From contig CAWHMD010000008.1 in NCBI GenBank assembly GCA_963830385.1, positions 682,001-746,000 of the forward strand: DNA of 64,000 nucleotides, given 5' to 3'. The DNA is from Bog-532 sp963830385. Lineage in GTDB: Bacteria; Actinomycetota; Actinomycetes; Streptosporangiales; Streptosporangiaceae. Positions 52,464 through 60,818 of the stretch are shown here, in pieces (the first letter of the stretch is position 1; each line of letters begins with the position of its first letter). Made by a program: the position numbers and the translations under genes. The notes below the pieces were generated by a model that made no database searches, was not told the origin of the DNA, and saw nothing but the letters and a program-made list of their open reading frames with translations.

Positions 52464-53561
52464 ATGGTTATGCCGGGTCCGCTGGAAAACCTGAAAGTGA
52501 TCGAACTGGCTGGTCTCGGCCCCGGCCCGCACGCCTCCATGGTGCTGGGCGACCTGGGGGCCGACGTGGTGCGGGTGGACCGGCCACAGCCGGGTTTCCT
52601 GGCCAGCGAGCGGCCCGACTACCTGCTGCGCAACCGCCGTTCGGTGACCGCCGACCTCAAGAGCGAGGCCGGCCGGGACCTGGTGCTGCGCCTCGCGGCC
52701 CGGGCCGACGTGCTGCTGGAGGGCCTGCGGCCGGGGGTGGCCGAGCGGCTCGGGGTCGGCCCGGAGCAGTGCCAGGCGGTCAACCCGGGCCTGGTCTACG
52801 GCCGGATGACCGGCTGGGGCCAGGACGGCCCGCTGGCCGCGCGGTCCGGCCACGACCTGAACTACATCTCGCTGACCGGCGCGCTGCACGCCATCGGCCG
52901 GGCCGGGCAGCCGCCGACGGTGCCGCTCAACCTGGTCGGTGACTTCGGCGGCGGCTCGATGTTCCTGGTCGCCGGGGTGCTGGCCGCGCTCTGGGAGCGG
53001 CAGCGCTCCGGCCGCGGCCAGGTGGTGGACGCGGCCATGGTGGACGGGGCCAGCGTGCTGACCCAGATGATGTGGGCGTTCCGGGGCACCGGCAGCTGGA
53101 CCGATCAGCGGGATGACAACCTGCTGGACGGGGGTGCGCCGTTCTACGACACCTACACGTGCGCGGACGGGCGCTGGATCGCGGTGGCCGCGCTGGAACC
53201 GCAGTTCTACGCCGCGCTGCTGACCGGGCTGGGCCTGGATCAAGAGGACCTGCCGCCGCAGCTGGACAAGTCCGGCTGGCCGCGGCTGCGGGCCCGGTTC
53301 ACCGCGGTGATCGTGGCCCGCACCCGCGACGAGTGGGCCGCGGTGTTCGCGGGCACCGACGCCTGCGTGACCCCGGTGCTGTCGTTCGCCGAGGTCAGCT
53401 CCCACCCGCACATGGCCGCCCGGGACACCATCATCACCGTCGGCGGGGTCGAGCAGGCCGCGCCCGCGCCGCGGTTCTCCCGTACCCCGGCGGGCGAGCC
53501 CACCCCACCCCGCCCGCCGGGGGCCGATCTCGACGTCGTGCTGACCGACTGGAAGGCCTGA
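52464..53561 (+). CDS. CaiB/BaiF family CoA transferase (AMACR-like)
   Basis: This 365-residue protein has the type III CoA-transferase/alpha-methylacyl-CoA racemase features: LKVIELAGLGPGPHASMVLG, DLGADVVRVDRP, GRMTGWGQDGPLAARSGHDL and the catalytic-region GQVVDAAMVDGASVL. The AMACR group racemises 2-methyl-branched acyl-CoA so that they can be oxidised. Position at the end of the crotonase-TesB operon supports a role in branched-chain fatty acid degradation. Confidence 0.92.
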   Translation: MVMPGPLENLKVIELAGLGPGPHASMVLGDLGADVVRVDRPQPGFLASERPDYLLRNRRSVTADLKSEAGRDLVLRLAARADVLLEGLRPGVAERLGVGPEQCQAVNPGLVYGRMTGWGQDGPLAARSGHDLNYISLTGALHAIGRAGQPPTVPLNLVGDFGGGSMFLVAGVLAALWERQRSGRGQVVDAAMVDGASVLTQMMWAFRGTGSWTDQRDDNLLDGGAPFYDTYTCADGRWIAVAALEPQFYAALLTGLGLDQEDLPPQLDKSGWPRLRARFTAVIVARTRDEWAAVFAGTDACVTPVLSFAEVSSHPHMAARDTIITVGGVEQAAPAPRFSRTPAGEPTPPRPPGADLDVVLTDWKA

Positions 53562-53574
53562 GGCTCAGCCTCGC

Positions 53575-54525
53575 TCAGCCGCCGAAGGCCAGCGCGCTGG
53601 CCACGGCGGAGGGGTCGCAGGTCCCGGTGGCCGACTTTCCGGGCACCATCTGGACGCTCGGAAGGGTGGCCCCCTGCTCCACCGTGGACGCGGCGAGCGT
53701 CCCGTCCGCCTCCGAGTGGCCCACCACGATGACGTGCACACCGGTCGTCAGATGCCCGACGCTGCTAGCGACCATCGTGTCCACCGTGGTGGTGCCCGAG
53801 GTCGTGACCTGGACCCGGCGGCCCAGCGGCTGGGTCACGGTGAACTCACCCGCGCGCACGTCCGACACGATGCCCTTGGCGATACCGGGGCCCGGATTCG
53901 CCATGGGCGGTGCCGGCCTCTTGCCTGGGGAGGGCCTCTGGGGCAGCAGCGCCCCCAGGTTGACGATGACGCTCTGCGCCGCCAGCGTGCTGCCCTGCGG
54001 GGTGCCGTGGACCAGCACCTGGGTGCCGTCGGCAATGTCAGCGACCGACCCGGTGACCTCGGCCCGCACCGCCGTCGCTGAGCTGGTGGTGACGGTCACG
54101 TTGTCACCGTCCCCAGTCTGGACGACCAGCGTGGTGCCGTTGATCTGCACGAGCGAGCCGGAGGTGGCGGCCAGGCCGGGGCAGCCGGTCACCGCGGTCA
54201 GCCCGGCCTTGACGGCGGATGGACCGGCGTTGCGGCCGGCCAGGCCCCAGGTGGTGCCGCCGGCGGCCAGCACGGCGGCGGCCGCGGCGGCCGTGATCAG
54301 GGCACGCCGGCTCGGCCGGTGGCTGGTCCGGGCGGCGGGGAACTGCCACGGCGGCAGTTCGGTGGCCGCGAACAGCCGTCCGGCGCCGCTGGAGACCTGC
54401 TCCCACTGGGCCAGTTCCGACCGGCAGCCCGCGCAGTTGGCCAGGTGATCGCGGTCCTCAGCGCCGAGGGGCTCGCCGTCCAGCAGTTGTTCGACGTCCA
54501 GATGTGGCTCGGTGCTGGTGTTCAT
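53575..54525 (-). CDS. Membrane-anchored zinc-finger anti-sigma factor
   Basis: This 316-residue protein begins with a zinc anti-sigma domain (RDHLANCAGCRSELAQW: H-x3-C-x2-C), has one membrane helix at about 75-95 (ALITAAAAAAVLAAGGTTWG) and an outer region with two DUF5666-like beta segments (GTTLVVQTGDGDNVTVTTSS; GEFTVTQPLGRRVQVTTSGT). It should bind the co-encoded ECF sigma factor and release it on an outside signal. Its start overlaps the sigma stop (ATGA). Confidence 0.9.
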   Translation of the reverse strand: MNTSTEPHLDVEQLLDGEPLGAEDRDHLANCAGCRSELAQWEQVSSGAGRLFAATELPPWQFPAARTSHRPSRRALITAAAAAAVLAAGGTTWGLAGRNAGPSAVKAGLTAVTGCPGLAATSGSLVQINGTTLVVQTGDGDNVTVTTSSATAVRAEVTGSVADIADGTQVLVHGTPQGSTLAAQSVIVNLGALLPQRPSPGKRPAPPMANPGPGIAKGIVSDVRAGEFTVTQPLGRRVQVTTSGTTTVDTMVASSVGHLTTGVHVIVVGHSEADGTLAASTVEQGATLPSVQMVPGKSATGTCDPSAVASALAFGG

Positions 54526-55094
54526 CGTGATGACCCTTTCTCATCCAGCTGGCGGCTCAGTGCGGTGCGCGCGGCCGCCAGGCGGCTCTTCACCGTTCCG
54601 ACCGGGACGTCCAGCACGCCGGCGGTCTCGCGCAGGCTCAGCCCGGCCCCGAAGACCAGGCCGAGCACCTCACGGTGCAACGGAGCTAGAGCCTGGATGC
54701 CCGCGGCCACCTCGGCGACTTCCGCCCGGTCCAGGGCGACGTGCTCCGGTCCGGGGGCCGGGCTGGGCTGCCCGGCCAGCGCGTCGTCGCCGACCGTCCG
54801 CATCCGGTGGCGCCTGAGCCGGTCCCGGGCCTGCCGCCGGGCGATGGCGATCAGCCACGACCGGACGCTGCAGTCGCCCCGGAACGACCCGGCACCGCGC
54901 CAGGCGGCCAGCATCGTGTCCTGCAGAATCTCCTCGCTGATGGCCCGGTCCCCGGCCACCAGGTTGATCTGCGCGAGCACGATCCGCCCGTGCCGCTGGT
55001 ACAGCTCGGCCAGCGCCCCCTGATCACCGGCCGCGATCTGGCTCAGCAGCCCGGCGTCAGTGAGGCCCGTCGCCGTGTCGCTATGACTTCGCAC
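54522..55094 (-). CDS. ECF RNA polymerase sigma factor
   Basis: This 190-residue ECF sigma factor has region 2 (ALAELYQRHGRIVLAQINLV, SVRSWLIAIARRQARDRLRR) and region 4 (HREVLGLVFGAGLSLRETAG, VLDVPVGTVKSRLAAARTAL). The expected partner, a transmembrane anti-sigma factor, follows with a 4-bp overlap. GTG 55094 is the likely start. Confidence 0.93.
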   Translation of the reverse strand: MRSHSDTATGLTDAGLLSQIAAGDQGALAELYQRHGRIVLAQINLVAGDRAISEEILQDTMLAAWRGAGSFRGDCSVRSWLIAIARRQARDRLRRHRMRTVGDDALAGQPSPAPGPEHVALDRAEVAEVAAGIQALAPLHREVLGLVFGAGLSLRETAGVLDVPVGTVKSRLAAARTALSRQLDEKGSSR

Positions 55095-55131
55095 ACTTCG
55101 TAAGTAGCACCGGATCGCCCTCGGGTTCGGC

Positions 55132-55527
55132 TCATGGGCGGGGTTTGGTGACGCGGAGGATGACCCGCGGCTTCTGCTGCCGGGCCAGCAGCCGTTCGAC
55201 GGCCATGATCACCCGGTACTCCCAGCCGTACTTGCGCCGGATGAGGTCACGCGGCCGCTCGGTTTCGGCCGGGCTGGTCATGATCTCCGCAGTCCCGTCG
55301 ACGGCGGGGCCGGTGTCCTTGATCCGGCCGGTCCGGGTGCTGGGCGTCAGGCGGACCCGGGGGTCATGGCGGATCCGGCCGACCTTGTAACTAGCCTCCG
55401 GGGTGAGCACGATCAGCGCCTCGCCGTCCCGGGCCACCCAGACCGGCGTGGCGACGCCCTCCCCGTTCCGCCGGTAGGTGGTCAGCGATACGAACCGTTC
55501 ATCGGCCAGCTGATCGAGGTCGGTCAT
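55132..55527 (-). CDS. PPOX class F420-dependent oxidoreductase-like protein
   Basis: From ATG 55527 the product is 131 residues with the split-barrel flavin/F420 fold: FVSLTTYRRNGEGVATPVWV, LIVLTPEASYKVGRIRHDPR and VIMAVERLLARQQKPRVIL. PPOX-class proteins reduce small substrates with FMN or F420. The longer frame from 55605 adds a basic stretch that looks untranslated. It is 37 bp downstream of the sigma gene but has its own orientation. Confidence 0.87.
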   Translation of the reverse strand: MTDLDQLADERFVSLTTYRRNGEGVATPVWVARDGEALIVLTPEASYKVGRIRHDPRVRLTPSTRTGRIKDTGPAVDGTAEIMTSPAETERPRDLIRRKYGWEYRVIMAVERLLARQQKPRVILRVTKPRP

Positions 55528-55801
55528 GGGCCATCCGCTACCCCGGGAACGGCCATCAACCTCGGGAACAGGCAGACGGCTGGACCGTCTCCACACAACC
55601 TTCACAGAGCGCGAACAGGACCTTCACGGCGCTGAGCTCGATTAGAGGCAGTTCTCAGGCTGGGCGGGCGGACGGTGCCAGGGCCGGTGTGGGTCAGCGA
55701 TGGGCCGCGCGGATACCCGGGAGGCTATCCGCTCGGCGCAGGCTCCATCGGCGGCCCGCTTCCCGGGCAACCCGCCCAGCCTGAGAGTCGCAGCCGGTGG
55801 C

Positions 55802-55813
55802 TATGGTGGCCTG
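55802..55813 (+). promoter_or_regulatory. Leaderless-type -10 box
   Basis: TATGGT (55802-55807) is six bases before ATG 55814 of the PaaI-like gene, the same arrangement as at other leaderless starts here. Confidence 0.5.
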
Positions 55814-56383
55814 ATGAGCGGAGCGGACGACTCCGGTGCCCCGGCCCACGGACCGGACGGGCTCGAGCCGGATACCTCGTGGGGCATCCCGCTCAGCGAG
55901 GACGGCGGCCCGGACTTCGGCCGGATGATCGAGGCGCTGCGGCTGGTACAGGAGCGGATCACCACGGCCAGCCCGCCCCACGACGTCGTGGCCGGGGCCG
56001 CGGACACGCTGGAGAAACTGGCCGCCGAGCTGGCTCCGTTCGAGGTCGACGAGACTCGGCAGGTGGCGGCGCACCGGCTCGACCTGCCCGGGCGCGGTCA
56101 GGCCATGACCCCGGTCATCCACATCGATGAGTGGGACGAGCAGCATGTGGCCGCCCACGTCACGCTGGGACGCTTCTACCTCGGATCGGGTGGCGCGGCC
56201 CACGGCGGGGTGCTCGGCCTGATCTTCGACGAGACCCTGGGCCGGCTGGCCAACACTGGGCGGACCCGGTCCCGGACGGCCTACCTGCACGTTAACTTCC
56301 GGCGCATCACCCCGACGCCGGGGGCCTGTTTGTGGAACTGCTGCCGGGTCAGCCTTAACTGCTGGTTCCGGGCTCGGGCGTGA
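55814..56383 (+). pseudogene. PaaI/hotdog thioesterase, internally deleted
   Basis: The frame from ATG 55814 encodes a PaaI-type thioesterase (VAAHVTLGRFYLGSGGAAHG, GVLGLIFDETLGRLANTG, YLHVNFRRITPTP) until about 56320. The expected following 35-40 residues are absent. The family C-terminus GLFVELLPGQP then appears in another frame with TAA at 56356-56358. The open frame instead runs on to 56383 with foreign residues (CLWNCCRVSLNCWF). A deletion with frameshift is the simplest explanation. The catalytic half is present but the core sheet is incomplete. Confidence 0.72.
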
Positions 56384-57077
56384 ACACGGCCACCAGGTAG
56401 GCCACACCGAACGGGTCGTCGGCGTACAAGACCTCGGTCTTTGGACGGGCGGCGTTTTTCTGGACGGGGCCGAGCGCGCCGGCCAGAACCTGCCAGGCGG
56501 GCCGCCCGGTGGCCATCAGGTCCTGGGCCAGTGAGGGGTCCACGCCGGCCAGCGTGGCCAGGTCACCCTCCCGGACCGCCTTTTCTATACCGGAATCGAA
56601 CGGGACGGCCCGCTCGTCCAGGTAACCGGGGGCGGAGGTACTGCGCCGGGCGCTGCCGTCCCCCATGGCCAGCACGGCGGTGGGCGGTCCGGCGGCCAGC
56701 TGGCCGCCCAGGGCGGCGCAGGCGGCGGGCGGCTCGTCGTCGGCGATGGCCTGCAGGACCCGGCGGCCGCCGTACCCGGCCTGGTCGAGCAGGAGCGCGC
56801 CGAGCCCGAGCGCGGGTGGCAGGCCGGGCCGGGCGGATGGCCCCGCAGGCGGCCCGAGCGCGGGTGCGTAGACGGACAGGTCGAGCCGGCTGCCCGGGTC
56901 CCATTCGGCGGTCCCGGCGCCCGGGCCGGCCACCACGATCACCTCGGGGCCGGCCCGGACCAGGTCGGCGACGGCCCGCCCGCAGGCGTCCAGCAGCTCC
57001 GGCAGGATCAGGTCACGCCCGGTCAGCTCGCGGGCCAGCAGCGGCGGCGCGGGGCAGAGCGCCGCCCGGACGATCAG
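56355..57077 (-). CDS. LigB/Memo-like (class III extradiol dioxygenase subunit B-like) protein, apparent CTG start
   Basis: About 240 residues starting LIVRAALCPAPPLLARELTG match the beginning of the actinobacterial extradiol-dioxygenase-B-like family, with AVLAMGDGSARRSTSAPGYL and DERAVPFDSGIEKAVREGD further on and TEVLYADDPFGVAYLVAVF at the end. Members lack proven dioxygenase activity. The family start coincides with CTG 57077, which overlaps the stop of the upstream FolP2 gene as CTGA, mirroring ATGA/GTGA couplings. The first standard start in frame (GTG 56942) would remove 45 conserved residues. Confidence 0.82.
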   Translation of the reverse strand: MIVRAALCPAPPLLARELTGRDLILPELLDACGRAVADLVRAGPEVIVVAGPGAGTAEWDPGSRLDLSVYAPALGPPAGPSARPGLPPALGLGALLLDQAGYGGRRVLQAIADDEPPAACAALGGQLAAGPPTAVLAMGDGSARRSTSAPGYLDERAVPFDSGIEKAVREGDLATLAGVDPSLAQDLMATGRPAWQVLAGALGPVQKNAARPKTEVLYADDPFGVAYLVAVFTPEPGTSS

Positions 57078-57979
57078 GTCAGGCCCCGGGTGATACGGGC
57101 CGGGGCCAGGTCTCCCTTGATCGCGGCCACCATGTCCAGCGCCTGCCGGGTCTCGGCGACCTGGTGGGCGCGGAAGACCCGCGCCCCCAGCCAGGCGGCA
57201 ACCGAGGTGACCGCGAGCGTGCCCGCGAGCCGTTCCTCCAGCGGCACGTTCAGGGTTTCGCCGACGAAGTCCTTGTTCGACACGGCCAGCAGCACCGGCC
57301 AGCCGGTGGCGGTCATCTCGGCCAGCCGCCGGGAGATCTCCAGCGAGTGCCAGCAGTTCTTGCCGAAGTCGTGGGCCGGGTCGATGAGGATGCGGTCGCG
57401 ATCCACCCCGGCCTGCTCGGCCCGCCGGGCCAGGGCCAGCGTGCGCTCCAGCACGTCCGCCATGACGTCGGGGTAGGCGGCCCGGAACAGCCGGGTGCGG
57501 GGCAGCAGGCCGCCCGCGTGCGAGCACACCAGCCCGGTGCCGAATTCGGCCGCCACGTCGGCCAGCTTGGGGTCCCAGCCGCTCCAGGTGTCGTTGAGCA
57601 GGTCCGCGCCGGCCTCGCAGACCGCCCGGGCCACCTCGTGCCGCCAGGTGTCGACGCTGATGACCAGGTCCGGATGGGCCGCCCGGACCGCCTCGATGAA
57701 CGGCACCGTGCGCCGGATCTCCTCGGCCACGGTGACCTCGTCGGCCGGGCGGGCCGGCACGCCACCCACGTCGAGGATGTCGGCGCCCTCGGCCACGACC
57801 GTGTGCACGCGGTCCAGGGCGGCACCTTCGTCCCAGGTGATGCCGGGCCGGTAGAACGAGTCCGGGGTCCGGTTGACGATGGCCATGACCAGCAGCCGGC
57901 CGGGCGGGAACTCCTGGGTGCCGAGACGCAGTGGTCCCGGCTCGCGGTGCGCGGCAGCACCGGCTACGCGGTCGTCCAT
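57074..57979 (-). CDS. folP2: FolP2-like dihydropteroate synthase homologue
   Basis: This 301-residue TIM-barrel protein has DHPS-like segments: LLVMAIVNRTPDSFYRPG, VVAEGADILDVGGVPARPAD, ISVDTWRHEVARAVCEAGAD and ILIDPAHDFGKN. It is closer to mycobacterial FolP2 (MAIVNRTPDSFY, DVGGV, NKDVVGET-like) than to authentic FolP, whose loop reads NVTPDSFSDGG. FolP2 has been reported to lack DHPS activity. It probably acts on a different pterin-like or other substrate. The upstream gene is divergent. Confidence 0.85.
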   Translation of the reverse strand: MDDRVAGAAAHREPGPLRLGTQEFPPGRLLVMAIVNRTPDSFYRPGITWDEGAALDRVHTVVAEGADILDVGGVPARPADEVTVAEEIRRTVPFIEAVRAAHPDLVISVDTWRHEVARAVCEAGADLLNDTWSGWDPKLADVAAEFGTGLVCSHAGGLLPRTRLFRAAYPDVMADVLERTLALARRAEQAGVDRDRILIDPAHDFGKNCWHSLEISRRLAEMTATGWPVLLAVSNKDFVGETLNVPLEERLAGTLAVTSVAAWLGARVFRAHQVAETRQALDMVAAIKGDLAPARITRGLT

Positions 57980-58122
57980 GCCCAGCGTCGGCTCCCTTCT
58001 GCCCCGACTCTATCCGCGCTGTACCACCGGGCCGTTTCCGCCCTGCACGGGCTCTTGACACAAAGGGTCATACCATTTTACGTTTCGATAAATTTACCAT
58101 TCTGAGGAGCGAAGGAGCGGCG

Positions 58123-58989
58123 ATGTCGTCGACCCTGCAAGCACTGAAGATCACGCCGCTGACACCAACGTTCGGCGCCCGGGTCGACGGCCTGAACGCG
58201 CGCGAGCCGCTGCCGGACGATGTGGTCGACGAGTTCAAGCGGGCCATCCTGGACTACAAGGTGCTGTTCCTGACCGACTAGCACCTGGACGAGCAGCAGC
58301 ACGCCCGGCTGGCCTCTTACTTTGGCACCCCGTTCCAGGGCTCCAACCGGTTTGACCAGGAGTACGAGCAGACCGGGCTGACCAACGTCAAGGTTGTGGC
58401 CCACTTCCACAGCGACCTGATGTACCGGGCCGAGCAGCCCTCCTTCGCCATGCTGCAGATGCTCCAGCTGCCCAGCGTGGGCGGCGACACCATGTGGGCG
58501 GACCTGGGCGCCAGCTACGACGCGCTGAGTGAGCCGGTCAAGGGCATGCTCGAGGGGCTGTACACCTACCCCGTGCATCCGGACTACTACCTGTCCGACG
58601 AGGAGCGGTCGCGCCGGTACGAGGCCGGGTTCGGCCGCCCGCTGACCGCAGAAGAGCTGGCCGAGCAGAAGCTGGCCCTGTCGCCCAACATCCACCCGCT
58701 GGTCCGGCAGCTGCCCGAGACCGGGCGCAAGTACTACTTCGCCAGTGCCCAGCACACGGCCCGCATCCAGAACCTGTCCAAGGAAGAGAGCGACGCGCTG
58801 CTCAACCTGATCTTCGCGCAGCAGCTCAAGCCGGAGTTCGTGATCCGGTGGAACTGGACGCTCGGCGACATCGCCTTCTGGGACCACCGCACGACCCTGC
58901 ACTGCGGCGTGAACGACTACAGCCGGACCGAGACGCGCCGCGGCCGGCGCGCCAACATCGGCACCGCCAAGCCAATCCCTGCGACCTGA
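58123..58989 (+). pseudogene. TauD/TfdA family dioxygenase interrupted by amber codon
   Basis: ATG 58123 (GAAGGAG nearby) starts a TauD-type protein (LKITPLTPTFGARVDGLNAR, then LDYKVLFLTD). It is cut at codon 53 by TAG (58279-58281), where the family has Gln (FLTDQHLDEQQ). The same frame continues to 58989 with the metal ligands HFHSDLMY (His, Asp) and WDHRTTLHCGVNDYS (His) intact. A single C-to-T change would explain the stop. The intact gene would use Fe(II) and 2-oxoglutarate to oxidise taurine-like substrates. The downstream part could be reinitiated, but would lack the first beta strands. Confidence 0.85.
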
Positions 58990-59006
58990 GGCCACCGGAG
59001 GAAGCG

Positions 59007-60065
59007 ATGAAGCTTTCGAGAACCAGACACCAGCTGGCCGCGGTGGCCGTGCTGGCCACAGCCGCGCTGGTCAGCGCCGCCTGCGGATCGTCATCGTCCA
59101 GCGGCAGTAGCAGCGGCAGCGGCTCGAACACCTCGGCGCAGAAGCCAGCCGCAGTCAGCGTGGTGCTGGGCAACGCGGCGGCCACCTACGCCGAGGCACC
59201 GTTCGTGGTGGCCGAGAGCGACGGTCAGATGGCCAAGGAAGGCGTCACCACCAAGGACGTGCTGCTGTCCTCCAGCAACACCCTGCTGGCCGCGCTGGCC
59301 AGCGGCGGCGTGAACTTCGGCGTCACCGACAGCTTCGCGGTGCTGGCCGCCCGGGCCAAGGGCGTGCCGATCGTCGCGGTCTGCGGCCTGTACCAGGGCG
59401 TGCCGGGCCTGGCCCTGGTCGTCACCCCCAGCAAGATGAAGAGCCTCGGCCTCACGTCCGGCGACGTCAACGGCGACCTGAAGAAGCTCAAGGGCCAGGC
59501 GATCGGGGTGAACAGCCCCACCGCGACCGGCGGCCGGATCCTCACCGGCCTGGAGCAGGACGCGGGACTGCCATCGACCTGGGTCAAGGAGACGGCCATC
59601 GCCAGCAGTGACGACGTGGAGGCGCTGGCTCACGGCGAGATCGCCGGTTACTTCGAGGACGTGCCCATCCCGCAGGAGTCCCTGCAGGACAAGAGCGGCG
59701 TGATCGCGTTCACCACGGCCAACGTGCCCGCCCTGAAGAACATCCAGTACGACGTGATCGCCACGTCCGAGAGCTACCTGCAGTCCCACGAGGCCGCGGT
59801 GAAGCAGTTCCTGGCCGGGCTGGAGACGGGCGAGACCGCGCTGAGCCAGAAGCAGCCGCAGGCGCTGAAGGCCATCGCGCACATCTACAACAAGAGCCTG
59901 CCCGCGTCGGTGATCGATGATTCGGCCACCACCGGGGTGGACACCGGCTGCAGCATGCCCGCCGCCGACTGGCAGGCCGCAGCCTCAGCCGCGGGCAAGT
60001 GGAAGCTCACCCCGTCCGCGATCACCAGTTCCCAGCTGAGCGCCGCCTACAAGTCCGGGCTGTAA
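59007..60065 (+). CDS. NitT/TauT/SsuA-type ABC transporter substrate-binding lipoprotein
   Basis: This 352-residue protein has a lipoprotein signal (ALVSAACGSSSSSG; lipobox before Cys 26) and a periplasmic binding fold: YAEAPFVVAESDGQMAKEG, LLAALASGGVNFGVTDSFAV, LKGQAIGVNSPTATGGRIL. Members bind sulfonates, nitrate or related anions. It follows the broken TauD gene (18 bp), so a sulfonate role fits. The permease and ATPase genes that usually follow are absent; a strong terminator ends the unit. Confidence 0.9.
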   Translation: MKLSRTRHQLAAVAVLATAALVSAACGSSSSSGSSSGSGSNTSAQKPAAVSVVLGNAAATYAEAPFVVAESDGQMAKEGVTTKDVLLSSSNTLLAALASGGVNFGVTDSFAVLAARAKGVPIVAVCGLYQGVPGLALVVTPSKMKSLGLTSGDVNGDLKKLKGQAIGVNSPTATGGRILTGLEQDAGLPSTWVKETAIASSDDVEALAHGEIAGYFEDVPIPQESLQDKSGVIAFTTANVPALKNIQYDVIATSESYLQSHEAAVKQFLAGLETGETALSQKQPQALKAIAHIYNKSLPASVIDDSATTGVDTGCSMPAADWQAAASAAGKWKLTPSAITSSQLSAAYKSGL

Positions 60066-60090
60066 CCGCTGACCCGTGTACTTGGCTAAC

Positions 60091-60128
60091 TGAAGCCGGA
60101 GCGCCGCCGACGTGGCGCTCCGGCTTCA
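60091..60128. terminator. Strong bidirectional hairpin between convergent genes
   Basis: TGAAGCCGGAGCGCC (60091-60105) and its exact complement at 60114-60128 form a 15-bp stem with an 8-nt loop, between the binding-protein gene (ends 60065) and the convergent SDR gene (ends 60126). No long T-run follows, common in high-GC actinobacteria. Confidence 0.75.
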
Positions 60129-60818
60129 CGCGTCGCCATAGACCGGGACGTGGGCGCCGGACACCACGTCCGAGCCGTCCTCGACCAGGAACTTGACGAC
60201 CCGGGCGATCCGGGCCGGGGCGACCCAGCTGGAGTAGTCCGCGCCGGGCTGGGCGGCCCGGTTGCCGGGGGTGTCAATGACGCTGGGCAGGATCGTGTTG
60301 ACCCGGATCCCGTCCTTCTTGTACTCCACGGCCAGCGCGTCGGCCAGGGCCGTCACGGCCGCCTTGCCGGTCACATAGCCGGCCGCACCGGGGAACGGTC
60401 GGACCGCGGCGCGGCTGGATACGCAGACCACCGATCCCCCGCCGCCGGCGATCAGCTCCGGTATGGCCGCTTGGGTAACCAGGTAGAGCGGGCGCAGGTT
60501 GAGCTGGACCAGCCGCTCGAACTCCTCCACCGGGGTCTCGTGCACCCGGCCGCCGGTCCCGAACCCGCCGACCAGGTTGACCACGGCCCGCAGCGGAGCT
60601 TCTGGCTCACCGGCGCCCCGGGCTACCGCGGCCGCCACCTGGTGCGGGTCGTCCAGATCGGCCCGGATCTTCTCCAGCCGGGGTTCGTCCGGCAGCCGGG
60701 GCAGCTCGCTCTCGGCCACCCACGGCACCACCACCCGCCAGCCCGCGGCCAGCAGTTCTTCCACCACGGCGATGCCCAGGCCACCGGATCCGCCGGTGAC
60801 CAGTGCCGATGCCTTCAT
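60126..60818 (-). CDS. Short-chain dehydrogenase/reductase
   Basis: From ATG 60818 the product is 230 residues with an SDR nucleotide motif ALVTGGSGGLGIAVVEELL, NLVGGFGTGGRV, the catalytic SVVCVSSRAAVRPFPGAAGY and YVTGK. It overlaps the acyl-CoA dehydrogenase stop by ATGA. Probably oxidises a hydroxyacyl or similar substrate; identity unknown. Confidence 0.9.
   Translation of the reverse strand: MKASALVTGGSGGLGIAVVEELLAAGWRVVVPWVAESELPRLPDEPRLEKIRADLDDPHQVAAAVARGAGEPEAPLRAVVNLVGGFGTGGRVHETPVEEFERLVQLNLRPLYLVTQAAIPELIAGGGGSVVCVSSRAAVRPFPGAAGYVTGKAAVTALADALAVEYKKDGIRVNTILPSVIDTPGNRAAQPGADYSSWVAPARIARVVKFLVEDGSDVVSGAHVPVYGDA

Noticed and set aside
58279..58281. Pyrrolysine or other recoding at TAG
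   Set aside because: No pyl genes or recoding element visible, and a single C-to-T change from CAG explains it.
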